Part shown: positions 5,727-12,854 of the stretch, one piece after another
Position numbering within the stretch: position 1 is the stretch's first letter
Layout: every line of letters begins with the position of its first letter
IMG/VR virus record: IMGVR_UViG_3300050132_000377
Coordinates: 1 to 28,652 of that record
Direction: 5' to 3' (one strand)
Length of the DNA stretch: 28,652 bases
DNA from: a virus
Translations under genes and position numbers: made by a program
Notes under the pieces: model-generated
Databases searched by the model: none
Seen by the model: the letters and a program-made list of their open reading frames with translations, nothing else
Told to the model about the DNA's origin: nothing

Positions 5727-7265
5727 ATGGCACTTCCAGAAGTATTAAAAAACGAAATAGCCACCATCGATAAAGACATCACCGTTCCGGTCTACTGCGG
5801 AGTACTGCGGTCCCAGGACGATACCCTTCTCACCAGGGGCGGCGGTCGGGGGCTGCGGATCTACGATGATATTGAACGCGATTGCCACGCCTATGCCGTG
5901 TTGCAAAAACGCAAGATGGCCGTCATCGGTCGCGAATGGACCGTTGACCCCGCCTCCACCAGCCGTCTCGACAAACGGGCCGCTGACCTGGTGCGCGCCC
6001 AGCTGCAAAACCTGTCGGGCGACATCCCTGATGACGAAGTCCTGCCCCAGGTCACCGGCTTTGATGCCGTCTGCCTCAATCTTCTCGACGCCAACCTCAA
6101 GGGCTTCGCCGTAGGCGAGATCATGTGGAGCAGCGACGGCGCCGAGATCGTCGCCAATGAAATTCGTGCCCGCGATCAGCGCCGCTTCGCCTTCGCTCCC
6201 GGTAATCGTGGCTATCGACTGACCCTCAAAACCTTTGACAACCTGCTACCGGGCGAGCCGGTACCGCCGCGCAAGTTCGTGGTCAACAGCTTCGGCACCA
6301 AGGACAGCAACCCGTATGGTCTCGGCCTCGGCTCCCGGCTGTTCTGGCCGACCCTGTTTAAACGGCAGGGCATAACCTTCTGGCTGACCTTCATCGACAA
6401 GTTCGCCGCGCCCACCGCCATCGGCAAATACCCGACCGGTTCTACCCCCGACGACCAGACCAAACTTTTGAATGCCCTGGGCGCCATCGCATCGGAAGCC
6501 GGTGTCATCATTCCCGAAGGGATGGTCATCGAACTGTTGGAAGCGGCCCGCTCTGGTTCCGTAGATTGTTACGAGAAGCTCGCCCGCTACATGGATGAGC
6601 AGATCAGCGAGGCGGTCCTGGGCGAGACCCTGTCCACCAACCTGGGTAGTGGAGGGGGAAGTCTGGCCGCCGCCAAAACGCACAACGAGGTGCGGCTGGA
6701 ACTGGTCAAGGCCGATGCCGATCTATTATGCGGTTGCCTCAACGGGACCCTGATCAAGTGGATCACGACGCTCAACGTACCCGGTGCCAAGCCGCCAAAA
6801 GTCTGGCGCGATTGCGCTCCGGAGGATGACCTCAAAACTAAGGCCGAGCGCGACGGCATCCTGTCCAAGGATGTGGGGGTGAAGTTCACCCAGGTCTACC
6901 TGCAGCGCGAGTATGGTTTCGAAGAGGGAGATATCGAGAGTATCGGTGCCCCGGCTCCCGGTTCCGATAAGGGGCTGATAAATACGAAGATATCGGACGC
7001 CGCTTTCGCCGAACTTGCCCCGCAACCGGCGTCCACCGATCAGACCATGGAAGATCTGACCGCCGCCGCCTCGCTGCGCTACACCGATCTGCTGATGACA
7101 AGTATCAAGGAGATCCTGGACAAGGCCAAAAACCTCCAGGAGGCCCGCGAAATGTTGACTAATGAGGGCATGGATATCTCTATCGCCAACCTGGCCGGCT
7201 TCATTGCCGAGATGAACATGAAGTCCATGATGGTCGGCAGACTGGAAGCGGCACAAGAGCCATGA
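5727..7265 (+). CDS. Portal protein, Mu gp29-like DUF935 (512 aa)
   Basis: Forms the dodecameric portal through which DNA enters the head. The start follows the terminase stop without a gap (TTTTAAATGG). The central region has the DUF935 hallmarks: AVLQKRKMAVIGREW near 50-64, RFxxxxGNRGYRLT, a long KFVVNSFGTKDSNPYGLGLGSRLFWP block around 180-210, then DEQISEAVLGETLSTNLGSGGGSLAAAKTHNEVR around 290-325. The C-terminus (about 400-512) is the variable helical portal extension. There is no strong SD, so translation is probably coupled to the terminase gene. The last bases overlap the MuF start. Confidence 0.95.
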   Translation: MALPEVLKNEIATIDKDITVPVYCGVLRSQDDTLLTRGGGRGLRIYDDIERDCHAYAVLQKRKMAVIGREWTVDPASTSRLDKRAADLVRAQLQNLSGDIPDDEVLPQVTGFDAVCLNLLDANLKGFAVGEIMWSSDGAEIVANEIRARDQRRFAFAPGNRGYRLTLKTFDNLLPGEPVPPRKFVVNSFGTKDSNPYGLGLGSRLFWPTLFKRQGITFWLTFIDKFAAPTAIGKYPTGSTPDDQTKLLNALGAIASEAGVIIPEGMVIELLEAARSGSVDCYEKLARYMDEQISEAVLGETLSTNLGSGGGSLAAAKTHNEVRLELVKADADLLCGCLNGTLIKWITTLNVPGAKPPKVWRDCAPEDDLKTKAERDGILSKDVGVKFTQVYLQREYGFEEGDIESIGAPAPGSDKGLINTKISDAAFAELAPQPASTDQTMEDLTAAASLRYTDLLMTSIKEILDKAKNLQEAREMLTNEGMDISIANLAGFIAEMNMKSMMVGRLEAAQEP

Positions 7266-8002
7266 CCGGTGCCGAAGTTAAACGTATCTTCAGCCTCCCT
7301 TTCAAAGAGGCTGAAGCCTTCTTTAAAGAGAAACTGAACATTCCAACCCAGAAATGGGATGATCTCTGGAAGGCGGAACAGGCCAAGGGCTTCATGTCGG
7401 CCGGGGCCTACAAGGCTGATCTGCTGGTGGATCTGCGTGATGCGGTGGATAAATCGATCTCTGGCGAGTTGGACCTGAAGGCGTTCCAGGGGCAGTTCGA
7501 TGTTATAGTTGAAAAACATGGCTGGCAGTACAACGGCGGCCGCAACTGGCGCAGTGAGTTGATCTGGGATGTGAACATCCGCACCGCCTACCAGGCCGGG
7601 CGCTGGCAGCAGTTTGAGGATATGGCGGCCGACGGCAAACCGGTCATGCTGCGCTACGTGCATGCCAACGGGGTCATGCGTCCCCGTCCGGAACATGTTG
7701 CCTTGAATGGGACCACGTTGCCGCAGGATGACCCCTTCTGGAATTCGCACTATCCACCTAACGGCTGGCGCTGTCATTGCCGGGCGGTCTATGCCAATGA
7801 CGAAGCACAACAGCCGCCGCCAAAGGGGTGGAACAAGACCGATTCAAAGACGGGCGCGCCGGTGGGGATTGACAAGGGCTGGGATTATAACGTCGGTCAG
7901 GCCGGGCAGCAACGGGCCGGGCAGGTTCTGGCTGATAAGTTAGCATCGCTGCCGCCTGATATCTCAGCCAGGCTGAAACAGGAACTGGAGTCGCGATCAT
8001 GA
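7262..8002 (+). CDS. Head morphogenesis protein, MuF/gp30 family (246 aa)
   Basis: A minor head protein made with the portal. In Mu, gpF/gp30 is injected or sits inside the head. The MuF core is visible from about residue 95 to 185: WDVNIRTAYQAGRWQ, LRYVHANGVMRPRPEH and the signature WNSHYPPNGWRCHCRA near 162-177. The C-terminal tail is short, so no toxin or enzyme domain of the kind fused to some MuF proteins is present. The start overlaps the portal gene (ATGA at 7262) and the end overlaps the next gene (ATGA at 7999). Confidence 0.93.
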   Translation: MTGAEVKRIFSLPFKEAEAFFKEKLNIPTQKWDDLWKAEQAKGFMSAGAYKADLLVDLRDAVDKSISGELDLKAFQGQFDVIVEKHGWQYNGGRNWRSELIWDVNIRTAYQAGRWQQFEDMAADGKPVMLRYVHANGVMRPRPEHVALNGTTLPQDDPFWNSHYPPNGWRCHCRAVYANDEAQQPPPKGWNKTDSKTGAPVGIDKGWDYNVGQAGQQRAGQVLADKLASLPPDISARLKQELESRS

Positions 8003-8529
8003 ACGTTGGCGTCATCATAGACGATCGTGAAGTTCGCGCGGCCCTGGATAAACTGGCGGCCAAGTGCCGCAATATGAAACCGCTTATGAGCAGGATCGGC
8101 GGCTACTACGAGGGGCGTGTCCTGGAAAATTTCAAGAATGAAAGCGATCCGGAGGGTCACAAGTGGCCGCGCCTCTCCCCGGTCACGCTGATGATGGCAC
8201 TGGCTAAAAAGAAGGGTTTTAAAAAGAAGGGCACCCTGTCGGCCAAGGGCAGAAACTTCCTGCAGCGCAAGTCGTTGCTGTTTCAGTCCGGCGCACTGTA
8301 CGACTCGATCCACTTCCAGGCCAACAATGACGGCGTGAAGATCGGTACGCGAGGCGGCATCAAATATTCTCGCATCCACCAGTTTGGCGGCATGGCCGGC
8401 CGTGGTCATAAAGTACGCATTCCGGCGCGGCCCTATCTGGCCATGAATGACGGCACTGATAATATGCGTCTGGCGTTACGGGATCAGAGAGCCATTTTGG
8501 ATCTGGTGACCAATTATCTGGAGCCATAG
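7999..8529 (+). CDS. Virion morphogenesis / tail completion protein, Mu gpG (gp31)-like (176 aa)
   Basis: Related to the phage virion morphogenesis (tail completion) family. It starts MNVGVIIDDREVRAAL and has the conserved block WPRLSPVTL near residue 54-62 and the C-terminal HQFGG...PARPYLAMND around 131-152. In Mu, gpG is needed for head completion and head-tail joining. A Lys-rich insertion at about 72-82 is notable. It is the last gene of late operon 1. About 320 bp of non-coding sequence with the second promoter module follows. Confidence 0.9.
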   Translation: MNVGVIIDDREVRAALDKLAAKCRNMKPLMSRIGGYYEGRVLENFKNESDPEGHKWPRLSPVTLMMALAKKKGFKKKGTLSAKGRNFLQRKSLLFQSGALYDSIHFQANNDGVKIGTRGGIKYSRIHQFGGMAGRGHKVRIPARPYLAMNDGTDNMRLALRDQRAILDLVTNYLEP

Positions 8530-8693
8530 TCCAACGAGCAAATTTGCCCTGTACGGCGTTTGACCACTCCTGTCCCTGCAAGGACTCAAATATTTTATTT
8601 GAACGCGACACGCGGGAGTTTAAAGATGGTTTTAACACGGTTGCAAGAAGTCTCACGGGTACAGAATCCAGCTTTCCATATTTCTTTGTTCCC
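8530..8693 (+). other. Gap with no convincing gene between gpG and promoter module 2
   Basis: This part of the 321-bp gap has no gene I can defend. The forward frame with a TTG at 8544 stays open to a TAA at 8700-8702 and reads like a protein tail (52 residues with a CPC motif), but it has no ribosome binding site. A 119-residue minus-strand frame also crosses it, without support. It could be a decayed small gene. The rest of the gap (8694-8850) is module 2. Confidence 0.4.
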
Positions 8694-8722
8694 TTGACAT
8701 AAATTCCCGCTCGTGGCATAAG
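8694..8722 (+). promoter_or_regulatory. Sigma70-like promoter P2a (module 2), fires into terminator
   Basis: TTGACA (8694-8699), 17 bp, CATAAG (8717-8722). The predicted start is near 8729 and the terminator hairpin lies at 8755-8775, giving a short RNA of about 45 nt. It is the second copy of the arrangement at 822. Confidence 0.6.
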
Positions 8723-8754
8723 GCAAAAAACAACTACCTCGCCCTTCTTCGATT

Positions 8755-8775
8755 CCCCCGGAGAGGGGCTTTTTA
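8755..8775 (+). terminator. Intrinsic terminator T2 (module 2)
   Basis: A short GC stem, CCCC (8756-8759) with GGGG (8765-8768), is followed by a T-run at 8770-8774. The stem is only four to five pairs and therefore weaker than T1 and T3. It ends late operon 1 and the short RNA from P2a. Confidence 0.6.
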
Positions 8776-8820
8776 TTTGAAGCCCTTCAAATAGAACTCC
8801 CCGTCGCCATCACGTAGTGT
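8776..8820 (+). promoter_or_regulatory. Late promoter P2b with activator palindrome (head/sheath operon)
   Basis: Palindrome TTTGAAGCCCTTCAAA (8776-8791; seven-base arms, two-base centre), TAGAAC at 8792-8797, 17 bp, TAGTGT at 8815-8820. The palindrome centre to -10 distance is 31.5 bp, identical to the copies at 903 and 15207. The predicted start near 8827 leaves a 24-nt leader with the SD of the protease gene (AGGGG, 8841-8845). Confidence 0.7.
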
Positions 8821-8850
8821 GCCCCCTAGCAAATCTTGAAAGGGGCGCAC

Positions 8851-10011
8851 ATGACAAAGAAACTCCTCGAAATATTCAAACCCGGAACCCATACCGCCAT
8901 GGCAGGTCAGGCCCTCTCGTTCGCTGAAGCCGACCTGGCTGCTACGATCGCCGCCTATGATCCTGCCAAGCACGAAGCTCCTCTGGTCGTCGGCCATCCT
9001 ACGATCAATGCCCCGGCATACGGTTGGGTCAAGTCCTTGAGCTTTGCCGATGGCGCCATGCTGGCCGAGCCTGACCAGGTGGATGTTGCTTTTGCCGAGA
9101 TGGTCAACTCCGGCAAGTTCAAGAAGATCTCCGCCTCGTTCTATCTCCCCACTGCACCGAACAATCCTGTGCCGGGCGTTTACTATCTGCGCCATGTCGG
9201 CTTCCTGGGCGCACAGCCTCCGGCAGTCAAGGGGCTCAAGAGTGCGTCGTTTACCGAAACGGAAGACGGCGTGGTCGAGTTCGGCGATTGGGCCGACCAA
9301 GTTGAAGCCGGCCTGTTCCGCTCCTTGCGTGAATGGATCATCGGCAAGTTCAGTCTCGATGATGCGGATAAGGCGCTGCCTTCCTACGATGTCAACACGG
9401 TCGAAGGCGAAGCGGCTCGGCCTGATCCAGCTGCGCCAGGTGTCTGTGGATACTGTGGTAATCCCTGTTGTGATTGTACCTGTAATTCATCCCCCGGCCT
9501 GGCCGGATCTCAATTTTCCGAAGAACAAAAGGAGAGCCCCACTATGCTGACTTCAGCGCAGATCGCCGCCAAAGAGGTGGAATTCGCCGAGCGCGAAACC
9601 AAACTCAAACTGCAGGAAACCACAAACCGCCATACAGAGCACCTCTCGTTTGCCGAAGCCCTGGTTAAAGAGGCCAAACTGCTGCCGGCGCTTAAAGAAC
9701 AGACCGTTGCCATGCTGGACTTTGCCGCCGGTCTGGAAGGGACAAGCGTAGTCGAGTTCGGTGAAGGCGACGGCAAGAAAAGCCAGCCCCTGGTTGAATC
9801 GTTCAAGGCCTTCCTTTCCGGACAGCCCAAGATCGTCGAGTTCGGCGAGGTGGCCGGCGGTGAGGTCGAAGGTGACACCACTGCCAGCTTTGCTGCAGCT
9901 CCAGGTTACACCGTAGATGCTACATCGCTGGAGACCCATAACAAGGCCCTGGCCTACCAGACTAAAAACCCCGGCACAGAGTACATGACCGCAGTCAAGG
10001 CAGTTTCCTAA
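8851..10011 (+). CDS. Prohead protease-scaffold fusion, Mu gpI (gp32)-like (386 aa)
   Basis: Matures the prohead by proteolysis and, through its C-terminal half, scaffolds capsid assembly. I chose ATG 8851, seven bases after AGGGG, over a TTG at 8836. The protease domain is residues 1-160, with the Mu-I-type core KKISASFYLP (Ser94/Ser96) and RHVGFLGAQPPAVKGL (His115). A cluster of six cysteines lies at 199, 202, 206, 207, 209 and 211, an unusual insert. The scaffold (232-386) is helical and repeats short (V)EFGE/SFAEA motifs. A second start at Met232 has its own SD (see nested CDS). This is the first gene of late operon 2. Confidence 0.9.
   Translation: MTKKLLEIFKPGTHTAMAGQALSFAEADLAATIAAYDPAKHEAPLVVGHPTINAPAYGWVKSLSFADGAMLAEPDQVDVAFAEMVNSGKFKKISASFYLPTAPNNPVPGVYYLRHVGFLGAQPPAVKGLKSASFTETEDGVVEFGDWADQVEAGLFRSLREWIIGKFSLDDADKALPSYDVNTVEGEAARPDPAAPGVCGYCGNPCCDCTCNSSPGLAGSQFSEEQKESPTMLTSAQIAAKEVEFAERETKLKLQETTNRHTEHLSFAEALVKEAKLLPALKEQTVAMLDFAAGLEGTSVVEFGEGDGKKSQPLVESFKAFLSGQPKIVEFGEVAGGEVEGDTTASFAAAPGYTVDATSLETHNKALAYQTKNPGTEYMTAVKAVS
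9544..10011 (+). CDS. Nested scaffold protein, Mu gpZ-like, from internal start (155 aa)
   Basis: An in-frame ATG at 9544 (codon 232 of the protease gene) is preceded by AAAAGGAG at 9527-9534, nine bases upstream, an excellent ribosome binding site inside a coding region. The product is the helical scaffold half alone (MLTSAQIAAKEVEF...). In Mu the 3' part of gene I is likewise translated separately as scaffold Z, so a high scaffold:protease ratio can be made from one mRNA. The internal start is seen in the sequence. Its use is inferred. Confidence 0.75.
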   Translation: MLTSAQIAAKEVEFAERETKLKLQETTNRHTEHLSFAEALVKEAKLLPALKEQTVAMLDFAAGLEGTSVVEFGEGDGKKSQPLVESFKAFLSGQPKIVEFGEVAGGEVEGDTTASFAAAPGYTVDATSLETHNKALAYQTKNPGTEYMTAVKAVS

Positions 10012-10040
10012 GTCACTAATAAAATCAGGAGGAAGAATCC

Positions 10041-10385
10041 ATGAGCAGGCAAGCGCAACCCATTTTGTCCCAGACCATCACCGCCAGTGGCGCTATCGGC
10101 GAATACCGTTTCGTCAGTCCGGCCTCCGCTCTGGCCGGCGCCGGTGTCAACACCCTCGGCGTCGCCCGAGTGGCTGCCGTCGACAAGGATACGATTCCGG
10201 TCGACGTCCTCGGCACCGCCATAGTCGAGACCGGTGCCGCCCTTACCGCCGGCGGCCCCATCCAGACCGACGCCACCGGCCGGGCCATAGACAAAGCTGC
10301 CGGTGTCACTGTGGCCCGTTTATTGCCTGGCCAGACCGCCACGGCGGCCGGACAGTTCGTCGAAGTGTTGCTGATCCCCAACTAA
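10041..10385 (+). CDS. Head decoration/cement protein, DUF2190-like (114 aa)
   Basis: A small all-beta-looking protein rich in Gly, Ala, Thr and Val (SASGAIGEYRFV-type start, ALTAGGPIQTDATGRA near 72-87, ending FVEVLLIPN), typical of capsid decoration proteins encoded between protease and major capsid genes. It probably binds the outside of the expanded head. It has a strong SD (AGGAGG, 10028-10033). Family assignment is by pattern and position. Confidence 0.75.
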   Translation: MSRQAQPILSQTITASGAIGEYRFVSPASALAGAGVNTLGVARVAAVDKDTIPVDVLGTAIVETGAALTAGGPIQTDATGRAIDKAAGVTVARLLPGQTATAAGQFVEVLLIPN

Positions 10386-10414
10386 AATTATAACCCAATC
10401 AGGAGGTATGAACC

Positions 10415-11338
10415 ATGCTCAATACCGCGTCAATCCGGGTCATCAACCCGATTCTCAGTACCTATGTCCAAGGTTATCAGCAGGCGAACCTCGTCGGCGA
10501 TGCCCTTTTCCCCCGCGTCCCGGTCGAAATTTCCGGCGGCCAGATCCTGGAGTTCGGCAAGGAAGCCTTCAAACTCTACAACTCGCGCCGTGCTCCCGGT
10601 GGCGGCACCAAGCGCATCCAGTTCGGCTATCTTGGTAAGGTTTTCGCTCTGCTGAACGATGCCCTGGAAGCACCGGTACCGCGTGAATACCTGCGTGACG
10701 CCAAGGTGATGCCCGGTATCGATCTCGGTCAGCGAGCGGTCCGCATCGTCATGAACTCGCTGCTCTTGGGGTTAGAATCTGGCCAGGCCACCCTGGCGCT
10801 GGATGCCAGCCAATACGACGCCAACCACAAGATCGCCCTGGCCGGCGTCGCCAAATGGAGTGATCCGGCAGCGCTCCCGATCACCCAGATGGATACCTAC
10901 AAGGAGGCGGTCCGCACCACCGTTGGGATCAACCCCAATACGCTGCTACTCTCCTCCCAGGCGTTTATCGCCCTGCGTACCAACCCGCAGATCCAGGGGC
11001 AATTCAAGTACACCTCGGCCGAATCCATCACCACCGATATGATTGCCCGTGCCTTCGATCTGGAAAAAGTCGTGGTCGGCAAGGCGGTCACTTCCGACGA
11101 CTCCGGCGCGATCTCCGATATCTGGGGTAACAACGCGGTTCTGGCATACGTTCCGGCTGGCCCCTCCGGTCTGGAAGAGCCCTCTTACGGTTACACCTAC
11201 ACCATGACCGGTCATCCATTGGTGGAAGAGGCCTATTACGACAACAATGCTAAATCATGGATCTATGGCGTCGGCTTCGAGCGCGCGCCGGTCCTGTCCG
11301 GCATCACTTCTGGCTTTCTGATCCAGACTCCGAAGTAA
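10415..11338 (+). CDS. Major capsid protein (307 aa)
   Basis: Located after protease, scaffold and decoration genes with a strong SD (AGGAGG, 10401-10406), where Mu carries gpT. The sequence begins MLNTASIRVINPIL and shows the features of HK97-fold capsids of the 'capsid E / gpT-like' type: an N-terminal arm, VGDALFPRVPV, EFGKEAFKLYNSRRAPGG, then a Pro-rich SDPAALPITQMDTYKEAVR helix region and C-terminal GHPLVEEAYYDNNAKSWIYG. It looks like the version common in hybrid Mu-like prophages rather than close to Mu gpT itself. A REP-like hairpin follows the stop. Confidence 0.85.
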   Translation: MLNTASIRVINPILSTYVQGYQQANLVGDALFPRVPVEISGGQILEFGKEAFKLYNSRRAPGGGTKRIQFGYLGKVFALLNDALEAPVPREYLRDAKVMPGIDLGQRAVRIVMNSLLLGLESGQATLALDASQYDANHKIALAGVAKWSDPAALPITQMDTYKEAVRTTVGINPNTLLLSSQAFIALRTNPQIQGQFKYTSAESITTDMIARAFDLEKVVVGKAVTSDDSGAISDIWGNNAVLAYVPAGPSGLEEPSYGYTYTMTGHPLVEEAYYDNNAKSWIYGVGFERAPVLSGITSGFLIQTPK

Positions 11339-11341
11339 CCC

Positions 11342-11386
11342 TTCGACTCCGCTCAGGGACCGTTCCGGTTGGTGAGCGGAGTCGAA
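11342..11386. repeat. REP-like palindrome between capsid gene and gp35-like gene
   Basis: A 14-bp perfect inverted repeat: TTCGACTCCGCTCA (11342-11355) and TGAGCGGAGTCGAA (11373-11386), with a 17-bp loop. Its sequence resembles a widespread bacterial REP-type palindrome family (TTCGACTCCGCTCAG). As RNA it would form a strong hairpin just after the capsid stop (11338), which could protect the capsid mRNA or reduce expression of the genes beyond. Confidence 0.7.
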
Positions 11387-11409
11387 CCAAATTGAAAGGA
11401 ACTTATATT

Positions 11410-11703
11410 ATGGCACTAAAACTTTATCTGGTCCTGTCGCCGATCCTGGCCGACAAGCGTTATGAGGAAGGTGATACCATTACCCTGGAAGATAAGGCCG
11501 CCCTGGAGCTGCAAGGTTTAGGTGCGATCGGAGAATCAAGCGGGGATGCACCTGTGCCTGGCAAGCTTTCGGCAACCGATGCGATCGCTCAGATCAAGGC
11601 TGCTGCAACTGTTGAAGAGGTGAATGCCATCCTTGGCGATGATAGCCGTGCGACGGTTGTCGCTGCCGCAACTGTTCGCACAACTGAACTGGCCTCGGTC
11701 TAA
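11410..11703 (+). CDS. Mu gp35-like small head protein (97 aa), hypothetical
   Basis: ATG 11410 follows AAAGGA (11395-11400) at nine bases. The longer frame from 11257 runs inside the capsid gene and through the REP-like hairpin and is rejected. Residues 1-38 (KLYLVLSPILADKRYEEGDTITLEDKAALEL) look like a small beta domain seen in phage proteins of this position. Residues 52-97 look like a helical repeat (DAIAQIKAAATVEEVNAILG). The exact function is unknown. By order it matches Mu gp35. Confidence 0.7.
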   Translation: MALKLYLVLSPILADKRYEEGDTITLEDKAALELQGLGAIGESSGDAPVPGKLSATDAIAQIKAAATVEEVNAILGDDSRATVVAAATVRTTELASV

Positions 11704-11706
11704 TCC

Positions 11707-12135
11707 ATGGCTTACTGCACCCTGGCGGACATCGATGTACCCGAAAAGGATCTGATCGAACTGACCGATGATAATAATGTCGGCGTGGTTGACCAGGCTG
11801 TGATCGACAAGGCCATCGCTGCCGCCGGGGAGCTGATAGACGGCTATTTGAGGGGGAGGTACACCCTTCCCCTCGACCCGCTGCCGGGCCTTCTGAAGAC
11901 ACTGGCGCTGGATATCGTCATCTACCGGATCTATACCCGCCGGGTGCGGCTCGCCCCTCCGGAAGCACTGACCGATCGTTACAAGAACAGCCTGAAGCTC
12001 CTCGACCAAATTGCCACCGGTAAGATCTCCCTCGGTACCGAAGCCCTCAACGGCCAGGACACTCCGGAAACCGGCGGCGCCCAGTCAGCTGCTCCTGATC
12101 GAGTATTCACCCGCGATAAACTGTGGGACTACTGA
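11707..12135 (+). CDS. Mu gp36-like DUF1320 protein, head-tail connector region (142 aa)
   Basis: Begins MAYCTLADIDVPEKDLIELTDD, the usual DUF1320 opening, with the core IDGYLRGRYTLPLDPLPGLLKTLALDIVIYRIYTRR near 44-79 and VFTRDKLWDY at the C-terminus. This helical family lies between capsid and tail genes of Mu-like phages and is likely an adaptor at the head-tail interface. The start is three bases after the previous stop. Confidence 0.9.
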   Translation: MAYCTLADIDVPEKDLIELTDDNNVGVVDQAVIDKAIAAAGELIDGYLRGRYTLPLDPLPGLLKTLALDIVIYRIYTRRVRLAPPEALTDRYKNSLKLLDQIATGKISLGTEALNGQDTPETGGAQSAAPDRVFTRDKLWDY

Positions 12136-12136
12136 G

Positions 12137-12649
12137 ATGCTCAACGAAATCGAAACCAATATTGCCGCACTTCTGACCGCTCGTCTGGAAGGCGCCCGTA
12201 AGATCGGCGTCCAGAAGGGTGTCAAGGGGCTGGCTCAGCCGGCCGTGTATGTATCGGTTGAGAACGGGAGCTTTGAAAAGACTTCACCAAGAGCCGTCAA
12301 GCAAACTGTGGCTGTTTATGTCGATATCATCTTCTCCAATTTAAAGGATCAGCAGATCCGGCGTGAAGGTATCAATCTGATCCTGGAAGGGGCGCTGCAG
12401 TTGCTCCTGCTAAACGATCTCGGCCTAACTATCCACCCGTTGATCCCGAAGTCCTGGTCCAATACTACTACGGCAGAGCTGGACGAACTGGGTTTGATCT
12501 CCTACTCCCTGGAGCTTTCGACGTTTTACCACCTGGTAAAACAGAGTGAAGACGAGATTAACGACCTGATCACCATCGGAATCTCTTATCTGCTCACACC
12601 CGGCGATGCCGCCACTGACTCATCCGATACCCTGACTACCACAGTTTAA
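12137..12649 (+). CDS. Mu gp37-like DUF1834 protein, tail terminator-type (170 aa)
   Basis: ATG 12137 (MLNEIETNIAALL) lies one base after the previous stop. The longer frame from 12011 is a shadow of the DUF1320 gene. Family pattern: helical N-terminus, VYVSVENGSFE, KQTVAVYVDIIFSNLKDQQ and REGINLILEGALQLLL. DUF1834 proteins resemble tail terminators that cap the tail tube for head joining. That role is inferred from position and family. Confidence 0.87.
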   Translation: MLNEIETNIAALLTARLEGARKIGVQKGVKGLAQPAVYVSVENGSFEKTSPRAVKQTVAVYVDIIFSNLKDQQIRREGINLILEGALQLLLLNDLGLTIHPLIPKSWSNTTTAELDELGLISYSLELSTFYHLVKQSEDEINDLITIGISYLLTPGDAATDSSDTLTTTV

Positions 12650-12662
12650 AGGAGGTTTAACT

Positions 12663-12854
12663 ATGTCACAAAAGCTGCTCGTAAAAGCCAAACCCGGCGA
12701 AAAATGCCCCCGCGAGGAGAATCCCCGCACCTACATCAGCGATGACCCCAAGGGGACGCCGGTAGAAAACACCTCGTACTATCGTCGCCTGTTGAATGAC
12801 GGTTCCCTGGACCTCGTCGACGGCACCAAGAAAAAAACCGGAGGTGAAGCATAA
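12663..12854 (+). CDS. Mu gp38-like DUF2635 small protein (63 aa)
   Basis: Strong SD AAAGGAGG (12648-12655). It starts MSQKLLVKAKPGEKCPREENPRTYISDDP, with the KPxxG.xCPRExNP.TYI core typical of DUF2635, then YYRRLLNDGSLDLV. Always next to the sheath gene in Mu-like phages; function unknown. Its TAA overlaps the sheath ATG (TAATG at 12852-12856). Confidence 0.88.
   Translation: MSQKLLVKAKPGEKCPREENPRTYISDDPKGTPVENTSYYRRLLNDGSLDLVDGTKKKTGGEA

Noticed and set aside
8360-8719. 119-residue minus-strand ORF across the gap before module 2
   Set aside because: Half of it is antisense to gpG, no ribosome binding site, and it would oppose all phage transcription.
10408-10638. ORF starting at ATG 10408 just before the capsid start
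   Set aside because: Out-of-frame start right after the SD; product is unlike any protein and lies inside the capsid gene.
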